Shown piece after piece: positions 19,149 through 26,822 of a DNA stretch of 64,000 bases (the stretch's first letter is position 1; each line of letters opens with the position of its first letter). The notes below the pieces were generated by a model. The model searched no databases. It was not told the origin of the DNA and worked only from the letters and a program-made list of their open reading frames with translations. The stretch is from Gracilimonas sp017641085 (GTDB taxonomy: Bacteria; Bacteroidota; Rhodothermia; Balneolales; Balneolaceae): NCBI RefSeq assembly GCF_046115515.1, contig NZ_CP175953.1. One strand, 5' to 3'. The translations under genes and the position numbers were made by a program.

Positions 19149-19179
19149 CGTGGGTCCGGGCCCGCGATCTCCTTTTTTT
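19149..19179 (+). terminator. Possible terminator after the M14 pair
   Basis: CGTGGG and CCCGCG can pair (one G-T) around a 6-nt loop 24 bp after the stop, followed 6 nt later by a run of seven T. The gap between stem and T run makes it a weak candidate. Confidence 0.35.
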
Positions 19180-19219
19180 GGCTTTTTGGCTTTTTGGCTT
19201 TTTGGCTTTTTGGCTTTTA
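19180..19219. repeat. Octanucleotide tandem repeat GGCTTTTT
   Basis: Five head-to-tail units of 8 bp starting at 19180, 19188, 19196, 19204 and 19212, the last one diverging after GGCTTTT. It lies in the 366-bp gene-free gap between the M14 gene and gltX. Exact repetition implies slippage could change copy number; no gene is read across it. Confidence 0.85.
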
Positions 19220-19341
19220 ACCAACCTATCCAAAGTTGTTCATGCAAATAGTGTAAACCTTCCCGTTTTAACTTTGAAAAGGTTTACATCATATTTTTTT
19301 CAATGGAATTGGGATGCAGATAACACGGTGTAGTGCGCCAT

Positions 19342-19426
19342 AGTTCAAGCGTCCGCTTGGACTTTATAAACTGCCAACAAAACCGAATTCAACACCGCAC
19401 AAGCGCAACGCTTGCTCTATTGCTGT
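19342..19426. repeat. Two CAAGCG...CGCTTG palindromes in the gltX downstream gap
   Basis: Two small hairpins (AGT-CAAGCG/CGCTTG-ACT type at 19342-19363 and CAAGCG-CAA-CGCTTG at 19400-19414) lie in the otherwise empty gap 19220-19492. The second has the same flanks (CCGCACAAG...CTTGC-CTATTGC) as the palindrome after hisA at 5961. I see no other feature in this gap. Confidence 0.5.
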
Positions 19427-19492
19427 TAGTCACTGACTTATCTAATAAACTTATCTGCGATTATTCGCTAAATCCGGCTAATCCGTGTTCTA

Positions 19493-20974
19493 TCACCCCA
19501 GTTTGTCGATGGCTGTATCAATCCGATCCAGTACTTCTTCTTTTCCGATGAGCTCAAGCGCCGGTGTCAGGTCCGGACCAAAACCCTGACCACTGACGGC
19601 CACACGGAGAGGCATCATCAGTTTTCCAAAACCAACTTCATGCTCTTCGATGGTTTCTTTGATTTTGTCCTTCAGCGTAACCGCTTCAAACTCTTCTTCG
19701 GAAAGCTGTTCGATTTTATCACGATAAGCTTTGAGGATCACGGGGCTGTCATCCTTCCATTTCTTGAGTGCATTTTCATCATACTCAGTTGGAGCTTCAA
19801 AAAAGAACGCCCCCATACTTACAAATTCCTCGATGGTAGAAACGCGCTCGTGGAGTAATTCAATCACGTGTGTCAGAAACTCATCGCTTGGGATCTCAAA
19901 CTTAGACTCTTCAAAAAGAGCCTTTACTCTGGGCTTTAGCTCATCTACCGAATGCTCCCGGATGTAGTTTTCATTGTACCACATCAGCTTTTTGTAATTG
20001 AATACTGCACCGCCCTTGCTCACACGATCCAGCGTGAATAATTCACACAATTCTTTCATGTCGTGAATTTCAGAATCGTCGCCGGGGCTCCATCCTAAGT
20101 AAGCCAGGAAGTTCACCAGGGCGTCCGGCTCGTAATGTCCTTTCATATAATCTTTGGTGTTCACCGGAATTCCTTCGCTCTCTGCTTTACGCTTGGAAAG
20201 CTTTCCTCCGCTTGGACTCATAATCAAAGGCAAGTGAGCCATTTTCGGTGGCTCCCATCCAAAAGCATTATACAGAAGAATGTGTTTTGGCGTACTGCTC
20301 AGCCATTCCTCTCCACGGATTACATGAGAGATTTCCATGGTGTGATCGTCCACCACATTTGCCAGGTGATAGGTCGGCATTCCATCTGACTTCAATAGCA
20401 CTTGGTCATCCAGTCCTTCAGTATCGAAAGAAACATGCCCGCGAATTTCATCTTCAAAGCGAATATTCTCTTTTCGGGGAACCTTCAGGCGAACCACATA
20501 TTCATCGCCGTTATCCAGTCGTTTCTGAACTTCATCCTGAGAGAGCGTCAGGCTGTTTTTCATAGACTGACGGGTGATGGAATCGTATTTGGGAGAAGGA
20601 TTACCGGATTTTTCCAGTCGCTCCCGCATCTCATCAATTTCCTCAACGGTATCGAAAGCATAGTACGCATGCCCGGCTTCAATCAGCTGCTCGGCATATT
20701 TGTGATAGATATCCTTTCGCTCGCTTTGTCGGTACGGACCAAATTCTCCGCCTTTTCCGGGACCTTCGTCAATTTCCATTCCGGCCCATTCCAGGGAATC
20801 AATAATATCCTGCTCGGCTCCCTCTACATATCGGGATTGATCGGTGTCTTCGATTCTCAACACAAAAGTGCCCTCATTGTGACGGGCAAATAAATAGTTA
20901 TAAAGTGCGGTTCTCAGTCCGCCAATGTGTAAAAATCCGGTGGGTGATGGCGCAAATCGTACGCGAACGCTCAT
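19493..20974 (-). CDS. gltX: Glutamyl-tRNA synthetase
   Basis: A 493-residue class I aminoacyl-tRNA synthetase that charges tRNA-Glu in the cytoplasm. The HIGH-like motif is PSPTGFLHIGGL (residues 10-20) and the KMSKS-like motif is GKLSKRK at about 260. RVRFAPSPTG at the start and LRIEDTD are typical of the GluRS/GlnRS group. Full family length. It may be discriminating or not; this cannot be judged by eye. Its 5' side faces wbqC across a 180-bp gap with a strong inverted repeat. Confidence 0.97.
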   Translation of the reverse strand: MSVRVRFAPSPTGFLHIGGLRTALYNYLFARHNEGTFVLRIEDTDQSRYVEGAEQDIIDSLEWAGMEIDEGPGKGGEFGPYRQSERKDIYHKYAEQLIEAGHAYYAFDTVEEIDEMRERLEKSGNPSPKYDSITRQSMKNSLTLSQDEVQKRLDNGDEYVVRLKVPRKENIRFEDEIRGHVSFDTEGLDDQVLLKSDGMPTYHLANVVDDHTMEISHVIRGEEWLSSTPKHILLYNAFGWEPPKMAHLPLIMSPSGGKLSKRKAESEGIPVNTKDYMKGHYEPDALVNFLAYLGWSPGDDSEIHDMKELCELFTLDRVSKGGAVFNYKKLMWYNENYIREHSVDELKPRVKALFEESKFEIPSDEFLTHVIELLHERVSTIEEFVSMGAFFFEAPTEYDENALKKWKDDSPVILKAYRDKIEQLSEEEFEAVTLKDKIKETIEEHEVGFGKLMMPLRVAVSGQGFGPDLTPALELIGKEEVLDRIDTAIDKLG

Positions 20975-21077
20975 TTAGTATCTCGTTTTTTGTAATGTTT
21001 TAAATTCAAATATTATAGTCTTCAAAGATAAGAAAATTACAGTACCTATTTGGACGTTGATTTTCAAACAACCTACC

Positions 21078-21129
21078 TTAACACGTAAACACTTTCGTAC
21101 TTTTAAAAAAAGAAGTGCTTACGTGTTAA
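21078..21129. promoter_or_regulatory. 17-bp inverted repeat between gltX and wbqC
   Basis: The arms at 21078-21094 and 21113-21129 are complementary over 17 bp apart from one G-T-type mismatch, with an 18-nt AT-rich loop. The repeat lies between two divergent genes, 103 bp from gltX and 25 bp from the TTG of wbqC. It could be an operator for a dimeric regulator, or an RNA hairpin in the leader of either gene. No long T run directly follows the stem on the plus strand, so it is not a normal terminator. Confidence 0.6.
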
Positions 21130-21154
21130 TGATTTTCCTAATTCACTATTTCTC

Positions 21155-21826
21155 TTGAAACTTACAATAGTACAACCTCAATTTGCGCCTAACCTGTATG
21201 ACCTTGCTGCCATGCGTAAAGCGGACCGGGTTATCTGGAATGATCTGGAGCAGTGGTTGAGAAAGGGAAGAACCCACAGAGCAATTATTAAGGGGGAACA
21301 AGGCAAACAGTGGGTAAACATCCCTATTAAAACGGAGGACAAAAAAAAGGCTATCGGTGAAGTATGTATTGAACATGGAGAAGACTGGATAGAGCCGTTT
21401 TGGAATGCCATCTATCACTCCTACTCCGAAGCCACCTGGTTTGATTTTTTTGTAGATGAGCTGCAGCACGACATTGATCAAGCTGCTGGATTTGAAAAGC
21501 TCCTCGATTTCAACATCTACTTTTTTGAGCGGATTATGACTTACCTGGAGTTGAATATTGAGTACGAGCTGGCAAGTCAGGTTTCAGGCTTTGATCCCAA
21601 TCCGGATGTCTTTCTGGAAAAAACCGGAGCCGATATTCTCTACCAGGAGTATGATGCCAAAAACTACCAGTGGCTGAGTGAACAGGCCAAACCTGCTTTA
21701 AAAGAGCATCCCGAATATGCTCAGTTAGGCAATGATTTCCTCCCCGAGTGCTCCATCATTGATCTGTTGATGAACTGTGGGAAAGAAAGTTTTAAGGTGA
21801 TTGATCGTTTTTGGAAAGAAAAATAG
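21155..21826 (+). CDS. WbqC-like family protein
   Basis: A 223-residue protein starting LKLTIVQPQFAPNLYDLAAM, the hallmark start of the WbqC-like family (VQPxYxPxxxY). WVNIPIK, WIEPFWNAIYHSYS and a C-terminal LPECSIIDLLMNCG also match the family. Members often sit in polysaccharide biosynthesis loci; the biochemical role is uncertain. The first in-frame start that keeps the conserved N terminus is TTG at 21155; no ATG exists upstream in frame. The 3' end of this gene (21724-21798) is duplicated 5.2 kb away on the far side of the bacteriocin island. Confidence 0.87.
   Translation: MKLTIVQPQFAPNLYDLAAMRKADRVIWNDLEQWLRKGRTHRAIIKGEQGKQWVNIPIKTEDKKKAIGEVCIEHGEDWIEPFWNAIYHSYSEATWFDFFVDELQHDIDQAAGFEKLLDFNIYFFERIMTYLELNIEYELASQVSGFDPNPDVFLEKTGADILYQEYDAKNYQWLSEQAKPALKEHPEYAQLGNDFLPECSIIDLLMNCGKESFKVIDRFWKEK
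21724..21798. repeat. Direct repeat DR1, copy A (3' end of wbqC)
   Basis: These 75 bp match 26947-27021 in the same orientation with two substitutions. Copy A is inside the intact WbqC-family gene. After the repeat the reading frames diverge to different C termini. Together with DR2 it brackets the bacteriocin-type cluster. Confidence 0.93.
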
Positions 21827-21866
21827 CTCCCATAAGTTTTTGTATTCAAGAATCAGGGTCATCCGG

Positions 21867-21923
21867 TAATCCTACAAATCATGGTTCAACCAGCGATAAT
21901 ATGAACCATGATTTTTGGGATTA
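21867..21923 (+). terminator. Long hairpin after wbqC
   Basis: An inner perfect 12-bp inverted repeat (21877-21888 with 21902-21913) is extended outward by GTAATCC/GGATTA-type pairing. A short T run follows the inner stem. It lies 50 bp after the wbqC stop and probably terminates that gene. The extended arms resemble a dispersed intergenic element rather than a minimal terminator. Confidence 0.5.
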
Positions 21924-21973
21924 GAGGATTGGCAGGATTTCATTTTTGAGAATTTTCTACCCCAATCAAAGTA

Positions 21974-22000
21974 TCTCCCGCTTTCAAAAGAAAGACACAT
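21974..22000. repeat. Direct repeat DR2, copy A (27 bp)
   Basis: An exact 27-bp match to 27110-27136 in the same orientation. It contains a small inverted repeat CTTTC-AAAA-GAAAG. It lies 14 bp outside the last codon of the ABC exporter gene and marks the left edge of the island. Confidence 0.93.
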
Positions 22001-22013
22001 AAGATATATATAC

Positions 22014-24209
22014 TCAGGCTTTTATACCGTTCTTCTTAAGAAGTTTGTTTAGGTCTATCGGTAATTGCTTATTCCACATTCCATAATAAGCTCCTTTTTT
22101 TGAAAAAAGGCTTTCATGATTCCCTTCTTCAATTAGCTTACCTTTTTCCAAAACACAAATTTTGTCCGCTCCAAGTACAGTGCTAAGTCTGTGTGCAATC
22201 AGAATAATGGTCTTCCCTTCCTTCCTAAGTTCTTCTACTGTTCTTTGGATATAATTCTCTGAGGAAGAGTCCAGCGAAGAAGTCGCTTCATCCAGAATCA
22301 AAATTTCAGGGTCTTTGTATAATGCTCTTGCAATGGCAATTTTTTGTTTTTGTCCTCCTGATAATGATGCCCCATTTTCCCCTAAATACGTATTAAAGCT
22401 ATTTGGCAGTTCTTCAATAAAATCAAGAATATTCAATTTCTTACAGATTCTAATGATCTTTTCCATATCTGGCTTTAATTCACCAATGGCTATATTTGAA
22501 GTAACATTACCATCAAAAAGATCAATGCCCTGAGGAACTACGCTTATATTTTTTCTTAAACTTTTGTTGCTTACATAGTCAAGGTTTATATCTCCAACTA
22601 AAACCTGGCCATCTTTAATAGGATATAATTTCAAGAGAATATTAATTAGCGTTGTTTTTCCAGAACCGCTTTCACCCACAAAAGCCGTAATTTTTCCTTT
22701 GGGTATAGCAACATTAAAATCCTCAAATACGGTTACACGTGTTCCATATCTAAATTCGATATTTTTAAACTCTATATCACCAATATTTTCTGAATTTATA
22801 TCTATTTCCTGACCTTCTTTTTCCTTTTCAAGATCCATGATCTCAAATAAGCGATCACCTGCAATAAGGGCATCTTGTATTTGCACGTTCATTCCAACTA
22901 ATTGACTCACCGGCCCTGTGAAATACCCTACCAGTGCATAAAATGACAACAATTCTCCTGGGGTTATAGATTGCTGTAAAACATAGTACCCTCCGACCCA
23001 TAGTAGAATTATTGTAAATAGTCTGGATGAAAATTGGGTTGAATTCCCAGAAAAGATTGAATTTAATCCAGATTGATAAATATGTTTTAGTAAACCAACA
23101 AAACGGATTTCCGTTTTCATGTTTGCGAATCCTTCCAGGCCAAATTGCTTAATGGTAGATGCAGAATTTATTGACTCTACTAAATGGGATTCCAAATCTG
23201 CAGCGCTCTCCATGACCTTGCGCTGCGTTTTCTTATTTATGTAATTTGTAATCAAATAAATGATACCATAAATAGGGATAATCAAAAGCATCACTAAACC
23301 TAATTTCCAGTAGTATGTAAACATCAAGCCAAATGAGAAAACTACTGTCAACACACTTACGGCAAGATTAATAGATACGTCGTTAATAAAAGCACGAATC
23401 TTAACAGCATCTCCAATCCTTGAAATAATTTCACCGGTCCGCATAGTGTCAAAAAATCGCTGGGGAAGGCGTATCAAATGTTTGTAGTAACCCAATATTA
23501 ATCGTGCATCCATAAGTTGCCCGGTTTTAAGTACGAACAAACTTCTGATCACGCTAATGAAAATTTGAAATATTAGAAGGGTGATCATGCCCACGCTTAG
23601 CAAATTCAATAAATTCATATTCCCGCCTGTGAGCACATGATCAATAATCAACTGCACATAAATAGCTGTTGATAATCCAATTATGGCATAAATTAATGCC
23701 CCAAAAAAGGCCTGAAGCAATACCCATTTGTGCGGTTTCATCAGGAACCATAACCGGCTCAGTACAGAAACTTTCTCATCAGCAGGGGTAAATTCTTCTG
23801 ACGGTAAAAGTAAAATAAGCACACCCGTCCATTGCTGCTCAAAATCCGAACGTTCGACCTTGTGCCTCTCTCCATCCATTGGATCCATGACCACTACATG
23901 CTTTTTTGTCACTTGGTAAATCACCAAAAAGTGATGGAGTACTTCTTTAACCACAACATGGGCGATAGCAGGTAACGGAATTTGGGTAAGACTGTCCATT
24001 TCACCTTTTACGCCCTTGGCTTCGAAGCCTAATTTTTCAGCGGCTTCAATCATTCCTAAAACATTGGTGCCTTTTTTGTCCGTTGAAGCATACTGCCGTA
24101 TCCTCGCGATAGGAACTTTTAATTCATAATGAGCAGCCACGGACGCTAGACAAGCCGCACCGCAATCGGTTATATCATGCTGTTTGACCCCAACTCTGTT
24201 AATATTCAT
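22014..24209 (-). CDS. C39-peptidase ABC exporter of double-glycine peptides
   Basis: A 731-residue peptidase-containing ABC transporter. The N-terminal C39 cysteine peptidase (about 1-135) shows the catalytic Cys in QHDITDCGAACL (Cys17), His in LHHFLVIY and Asp in VVMDPMDG. The membrane domain (about 155-440) is followed by the nucleotide-binding domain (about 475-720) with Walker A GESGSGKTT, signature LSGGQKQK and Walker B ILILDEATSSLD. Such proteins cleave leaders after Gly-Gly and export the core peptide through the inner membrane. Two GG-leader peptide genes lie upstream on the same strand. An HlyD-type adaptor ends 13 bp before this gene. Base composition is visibly AT-richer than in the flanking genes. 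Confidence 0.96.
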   Translation of the reverse strand: MNINRVGVKQHDITDCGAACLASVAAHYELKVPIARIRQYASTDKKGTNVLGMIEAAEKLGFEAKGVKGEMDSLTQIPLPAIAHVVVKEVLHHFLVIYQVTKKHVVVMDPMDGERHKVERSDFEQQWTGVLILLLPSEEFTPADEKVSVLSRLWFLMKPHKWVLLQAFFGALIYAIIGLSTAIYVQLIIDHVLTGGNMNLLNLLSVGMITLLIFQIFISVIRSLFVLKTGQLMDARLILGYYKHLIRLPQRFFDTMRTGEIISRIGDAVKIRAFINDVSINLAVSVLTVVFSFGLMFTYYWKLGLVMLLIIPIYGIIYLITNYINKKTQRKVMESAADLESHLVESINSASTIKQFGLEGFANMKTEIRFVGLLKHIYQSGLNSIFSGNSTQFSSRLFTIILLWVGGYYVLQQSITPGELLSFYALVGYFTGPVSQLVGMNVQIQDALIAGDRLFEIMDLEKEKEGQEIDINSENIGDIEFKNIEFRYGTRVTVFEDFNVAIPKGKITAFVGESGSGKTTLINILLKLYPIKDGQVLVGDINLDYVSNKSLRKNISVVPQGIDLFDGNVTSNIAIGELKPDMEKIIRICKKLNILDFIEELPNSFNTYLGENGASLSGGQKQKIAIARALYKDPEILILDEATSSLDSSSENYIQRTVEELRKEGKTIILIAHRLSTVLGADKICVLEKGKLIEEGNHESLFSKKGAYYGMWNKQLPIDLNKLLKKNGIKA

Positions 24210-24222
24210 TTTTTACTCTCTT

Positions 24223-25362
24223 TTATGCCGGATTCAGCCAGTCATCTACATTATCATATAACAGTTGGAAAAGGCTCCTTTCAGTTACAGTAAACCTTCC
24301 CTGGAGTGTCATTCCTTTTTTTAGATTGCCCTTATAACCATTAGGTAGCTCCAGAAAATCCTGATTCAACTTGCATCGCACCAAAAAAACAGGTTGGTCT
24401 TGTATAACGATTACATCATTTGATATCTCTGAAATAGAACCATACAAACTCCCCCATTGATTATGATCGAATGCGTTAATCTGGAATCGGGCCTGCATTC
24501 CTTCTTTCAGCAAACCTATATCCCGAGCAGAAACATACAGCTCTGCAATTAAAGCCGTATTCGGTGAAATTTCAGCAATTTTTTCATTTACGTAAATCAT
24601 GCTGTTTTCAGAAATGCCTGCTACATTTTGAATGACTCCATCTACCGGAGCGTATAGAGAGTGTCGTTCTTTTTCCTTTTTTAATTGAGTAAGCTCAGCT
24701 TGTAGCCTTTTTAATTCTTGTTCAAAATTATCCAATTCCTGCTGCCAACTATTTAATTTTGATCTATGCAGTAATTCTAATCTTCTTTTTTCAGATTCAA
24801 GCTGAAATGTTTGTTGCTCTAATTCGGCTTGACTGATTAGCTGTTTATCGAAAAGTTGCTTTTGGCGATTATATTCAGACTCAATATTGTGGACACTTGC
24901 CTCCAAGTCATTTTTTTCCTGTTCAAAAGCCAACCACTCTGAATGATATAAAGAAGTGCTTAAAGAAATTTCTACACTCTCAGACAATTTCCTCTTAATA
25001 GATTTCAAATCCCATATATAGTTCCGAAGTAATGACTGCCTTTGCCGATTGTATTCCAAACTTTGCTCTATTTCTTCAGAGTCAATAGAAACCAGCAAAT
25101 CTCCTTTTTGTACAAGATTATTTTCCTTTATTCTAAATTCTGATATTATTCCCGAAACTGCAGTTTTAAGAACTTGCCTTTCAGTATTGGCCCGTATCAT
25201 TCCATCACTTTTTACACTAACATCTACCTGAATGAAGGGAAGTGACACAAATAAACCTGCCAAAAAACAAAGTGTTGCAGTGTATAAAATTTGGGAGCTG
25301 ACGGTGTGACGTACAGATAAGCTTTGCGTGGTTTGTTCGAAAATTTCTTTTGGGAAAAGCAT
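24223..25362 (-). CDS. HlyD-family membrane fusion protein of the peptide exporter
   Basis: A 379-residue periplasmic adaptor. The ATG at 25362 is preferred to a TTG directly upstream. One membrane segment (about 28-48) is followed by a lipoyl-like half motif (SGIISEFRIKENNLVQKGDLL), a long coiled-coil region (about 85-220, rich in Glu, Lys and Gln), the second lipoyl half (YAPVDGVIQNV) and a beta-barrel domain. It should link the C39 ABC exporter to an outer-membrane channel, which must be encoded elsewhere because no TolC-like gene is nearby. It precedes the exporter in the same operon. Confidence 0.93.
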   Translation of the reverse strand: MLFPKEIFEQTTQSLSVRHTVSSQILYTATLCFLAGLFVSLPFIQVDVSVKSDGMIRANTERQVLKTAVSGIISEFRIKENNLVQKGDLLVSIDSEEIEQSLEYNRQRQSLLRNYIWDLKSIKRKLSESVEISLSTSLYHSEWLAFEQEKNDLEASVHNIESEYNRQKQLFDKQLISQAELEQQTFQLESEKRRLELLHRSKLNSWQQELDNFEQELKRLQAELTQLKKEKERHSLYAPVDGVIQNVAGISENSMIYVNEKIAEISPNTALIAELYVSARDIGLLKEGMQARFQINAFDHNQWGSLYGSISEISNDVIVIQDQPVFLVRCKLNQDFLELPNGYKGNLKKGMTLQGRFTVTERSLFQLLYDNVDDWLNPA

Positions 25363-25406
25363 CAAAAAAAATTTTAAAGTTTGAATATGATTAAAATCAA
25401 TTATTT

Positions 25407-25544
25407 CTATTTAAGCATCTCAAATATTAGCTTTTTTAGAATTGGATATAACTCATGTACTAAAAATGATAGAACTAACCACAAACAAGCAATCTTGAAT
25501 ATATCTTTCCAACTTAGATTCTTACTTTTATTATTATCAGCCAT
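25407..25544 (-). CDS. 45-residue hydrophobic protein, immunity candidate
   Basis: A very small gene that reads ATG GCT GAT to TAG: a charged N terminus (MADNNKSKNLSWKD) followed by one strong membrane segment (about 15-41: IFKIACLWLVLSF...), ending KKLIFEMLK. It lies 44 bp before the HlyD gene on the same strand and just after the palindromic terminator. Small membrane proteins next to class II bacteriocin genes are often immunity proteins; the position and shape fit, but there is no motif that proves it. It could also be an accessory of the exporter. Confidence 0.6.
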   Translation of the reverse strand: MADNNKSKNLSWKDIFKIACLWLVLSFLVHELYPILKKLIFEMLK

Positions 25545-25550
25545 ACATAT

Positions 25551-25581
25551 AAAAAGCGACATTTGATATATCAAATGTCGC
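25551..25581 (-). terminator. Perfect 26-bp palindrome with T run
   Basis: The palindrome at 25556-25581 (GCGACATTTGATA and its complement) is followed on the minus strand by TTTTT. It sits 8 bp after the stop codon of the proximal peptide gene. It would terminate most peptide transcripts and let a fraction through to the 45-residue gene, HlyD and exporter, giving more peptide than transporter. Confidence 0.8.
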
Positions 25582-25589
25582 AAATTTAA

Positions 25590-25772
25590 TTAATAGGTCA
25601 TTGTCATAGATGTGGCTTTTCTAACCGGTGCCATGATTTTAAAACTAGCTACAACTACCCAAGCTACATCATACCAAAAAGGGGTATCGGGTGTTGGCTC
25701 TCCTCCAGAAATATTACTTTTCTCAAGTTCGGTTAATTCTATTAGTGATAACTTTTTAGTTATATGTTCCAT
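25590..25772 (-). CDS. Double-glycine leader bacteriocin-like peptide A
   Basis: A 60-residue precursor. The 24-residue leader ends ELTELEKSNISGG and fits the class II consensus (Leu-12, Glu-8, Ile-4, Gly-2, Gly-1). The predicted 36-residue core begins EPTPDTPFWYDV, has a hydrophobic centre (AWVVVASF) and a basic, Thr/Met-rich end (RKATSMTMTY); it contains no Cys. Cleavage by the C39 exporter in the same cluster is the expected maturation. It may be one half of a two-peptide bacteriocin with peptide B, or a signalling peptide. I do not recognise the core sequence. Confidence 0.8.
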   Translation of the reverse strand: MEHITKKLSLIELTELEKSNISGGEPTPDTPFWYDVAWVVVASFKIMAPVRKATSMTMTY

Positions 25773-25795
25773 GATATGTTATTTTAAATTTATGT

Positions 25796-25975
25796 TTAAT
25801 ATGATATTTCATTCCAAGCATCTATAGCTCCTCGTTTTATATCCTCCCAATTGCTTACTACTTGATTGCCAAACCATATTAAGGCACCCCAACCTACTAT
25901 TGGGTTTCCACCTTTAACCTTGATTAACTCTCTTTCCGATAGTACATCAAAATTGTAGTCATCGATTTTAAGCAT
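25796..25975 (-). CDS. Double-glycine leader bacteriocin-like peptide B
   Basis: A 59-residue precursor directly upstream (23 bp) of peptide A. The 23-residue leader ends LSERELIKVKGG, an almost exact match to the class II leader consensus LSxxELxxIxGG. The predicted core is 36 residues, the same length as peptide A's, begins NPIVGWGALIWFG, is rich in Trp and Gly and ends WNEISY, without Cys. It contains GxG and GxxxA spacings but no clear GxxxG. The equal core lengths, shared terminal Tyr and tight spacing suggest that A and B act as a pair. No similarity to a named bacteriocin is apparent to me. Confidence 0.8.
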   Translation of the reverse strand: MLKIDDYNFDVLSERELIKVKGGNPIVGWGALIWFGNQVVSNWEDIKRGAIDAWNEISY

Positions 25976-26040
25976 AACTAATACCTCATTCCATTGGTTA
26001 AAATTACTACTTAATCATATTGTAGCTTTTTACAGTGCAC

Positions 26041-26409
26041 TTATACAGCAGTGAAAGAAAAAAATTCAGAAAAACTCGAAATAATTTTAAAACCTGCATT
26101 CAAATCACTTTGTTCTTCCTTATTCATAAACTCAATCACAAGACTGCCACTACACGTATAAACATAACTCCTTCTCCTCCTTGAATACTTGATAGGGCAA
26201 TCAAAATCATGCTTCAATTCATTTAGTATTTCATAGAGCCATCGTTCCGAAATACCCAATTTTTCAGCCAGTTCTTTGGGCGTACCTGTGCATTTCCTTC
26301 TTATCAAATAATCCAAATACTCTATCCGATCTAATGATTTTTTTAAACCCATATGAAAATAATTTAGAAATTTGCCAACTTGTGATGTGTTAGAGTGCCC
26401 ATACTGCAT
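26041..26409 (-). CDS. HTH-domain regulator of the peptide cluster
   Basis: A 122-residue protein, or 103 residues from the second ATG at 26352 (MGLKKSLDRIEYLDYLI), which gives the more natural start. The N-terminal half is a winged helix-turn-helix of the HTH_11/DeoR-like kind (TPKELAEKLGISERWLYEILNELK), followed by a basic stretch (KYSRRRRSYVY) and a short variable tail. No ligand or receiver domain. It lies 65 bp upstream of peptide B on the same strand, which suggests that it controls the peptide genes. Confidence 0.75.
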   Translation of the reverse strand: MQYGHSNTSQVGKFLNYFHMGLKKSLDRIEYLDYLIRRKCTGTPKELAEKLGISERWLYEILNELKHDFDCPIKYSRRRRSYVYTCSGSLVIEFMNKEEQSDLNAGFKIISSFSEFFSFTAV

Positions 26410-26480
26410 TTATATACTTTAATATGTAGCACCCCAATAAAACACACAAATATTTACCCCTCCAATCTGTGCTTTTACCT

Positions 26481-26822
26481 CTAACCTACTGCCAAATCGT
26501 ATTTTAGAGTCGTTAGATTTTTATCAAAATGCGTGTATAAAAATTTATGGAGCGACTTACTATCAGTTAAACCAGTATTTACAGCAATTTCATACCCAAT
26601 GGCTTGAGGGTTTTTTCTAATCTCTTCTTTAATTAATTTAAGCCGAAAAGCCTTCAATTTATCCTTAGGATTCGTACCAAATTCTTTTTTAAAAATTCGG
26701 CAAAAATGAGATCTGGAATATCCCATCGCATCTGCCCACTCATATACGGTCAAAATATCCAAGTAATTTTTTTCTAATACATGAATTGCCTCTGAAATTC
26801 GCACTCTTCTCTTTTCCCCCAT
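26481..26822 (-). CDS. Stand-alone AraC-type DNA-binding protein
   Basis: A 113-residue protein made almost entirely of the AraC/XylS-type double helix-turn-helix: VYEWADAMGYSRSHFCRIFKKEFGTNPK is the first HTH and the linking segment, and SLHKFLYTHFDKN falls where the second HTH lies. It has no effector domain. First gene of the minus-strand island cluster. It may act with the HTH gene downstream to switch peptide expression. AT-rich like its neighbours. Confidence 0.82.
   Translation of the reverse strand: MGEKRRVRISEAIHVLEKNYLDILTVYEWADAMGYSRSHFCRIFKKEFGTNPKDKLKAFRLKLIKEEIRKNPQAIGYEIAVNTGLTDSKSLHKFLYTHFDKNLTTLKYDLAVG

Noticed and set aside
18805..19233. A 142-codon minus-strand frame including a Lys/Gln/Ser-rich start
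   Set aside because: Most of it is antisense to the M14 peptidase. The odd N terminus (QKAKKPKSQKAKK) is merely the GGCTTTTT repeat read backwards.
25381..25566. A 61-codon plus-strand frame across the peptide cluster
   Set aside because: It starts at TTG, runs antisense to the 45-residue membrane protein and through the palindromic terminator, and has no recognisable features.
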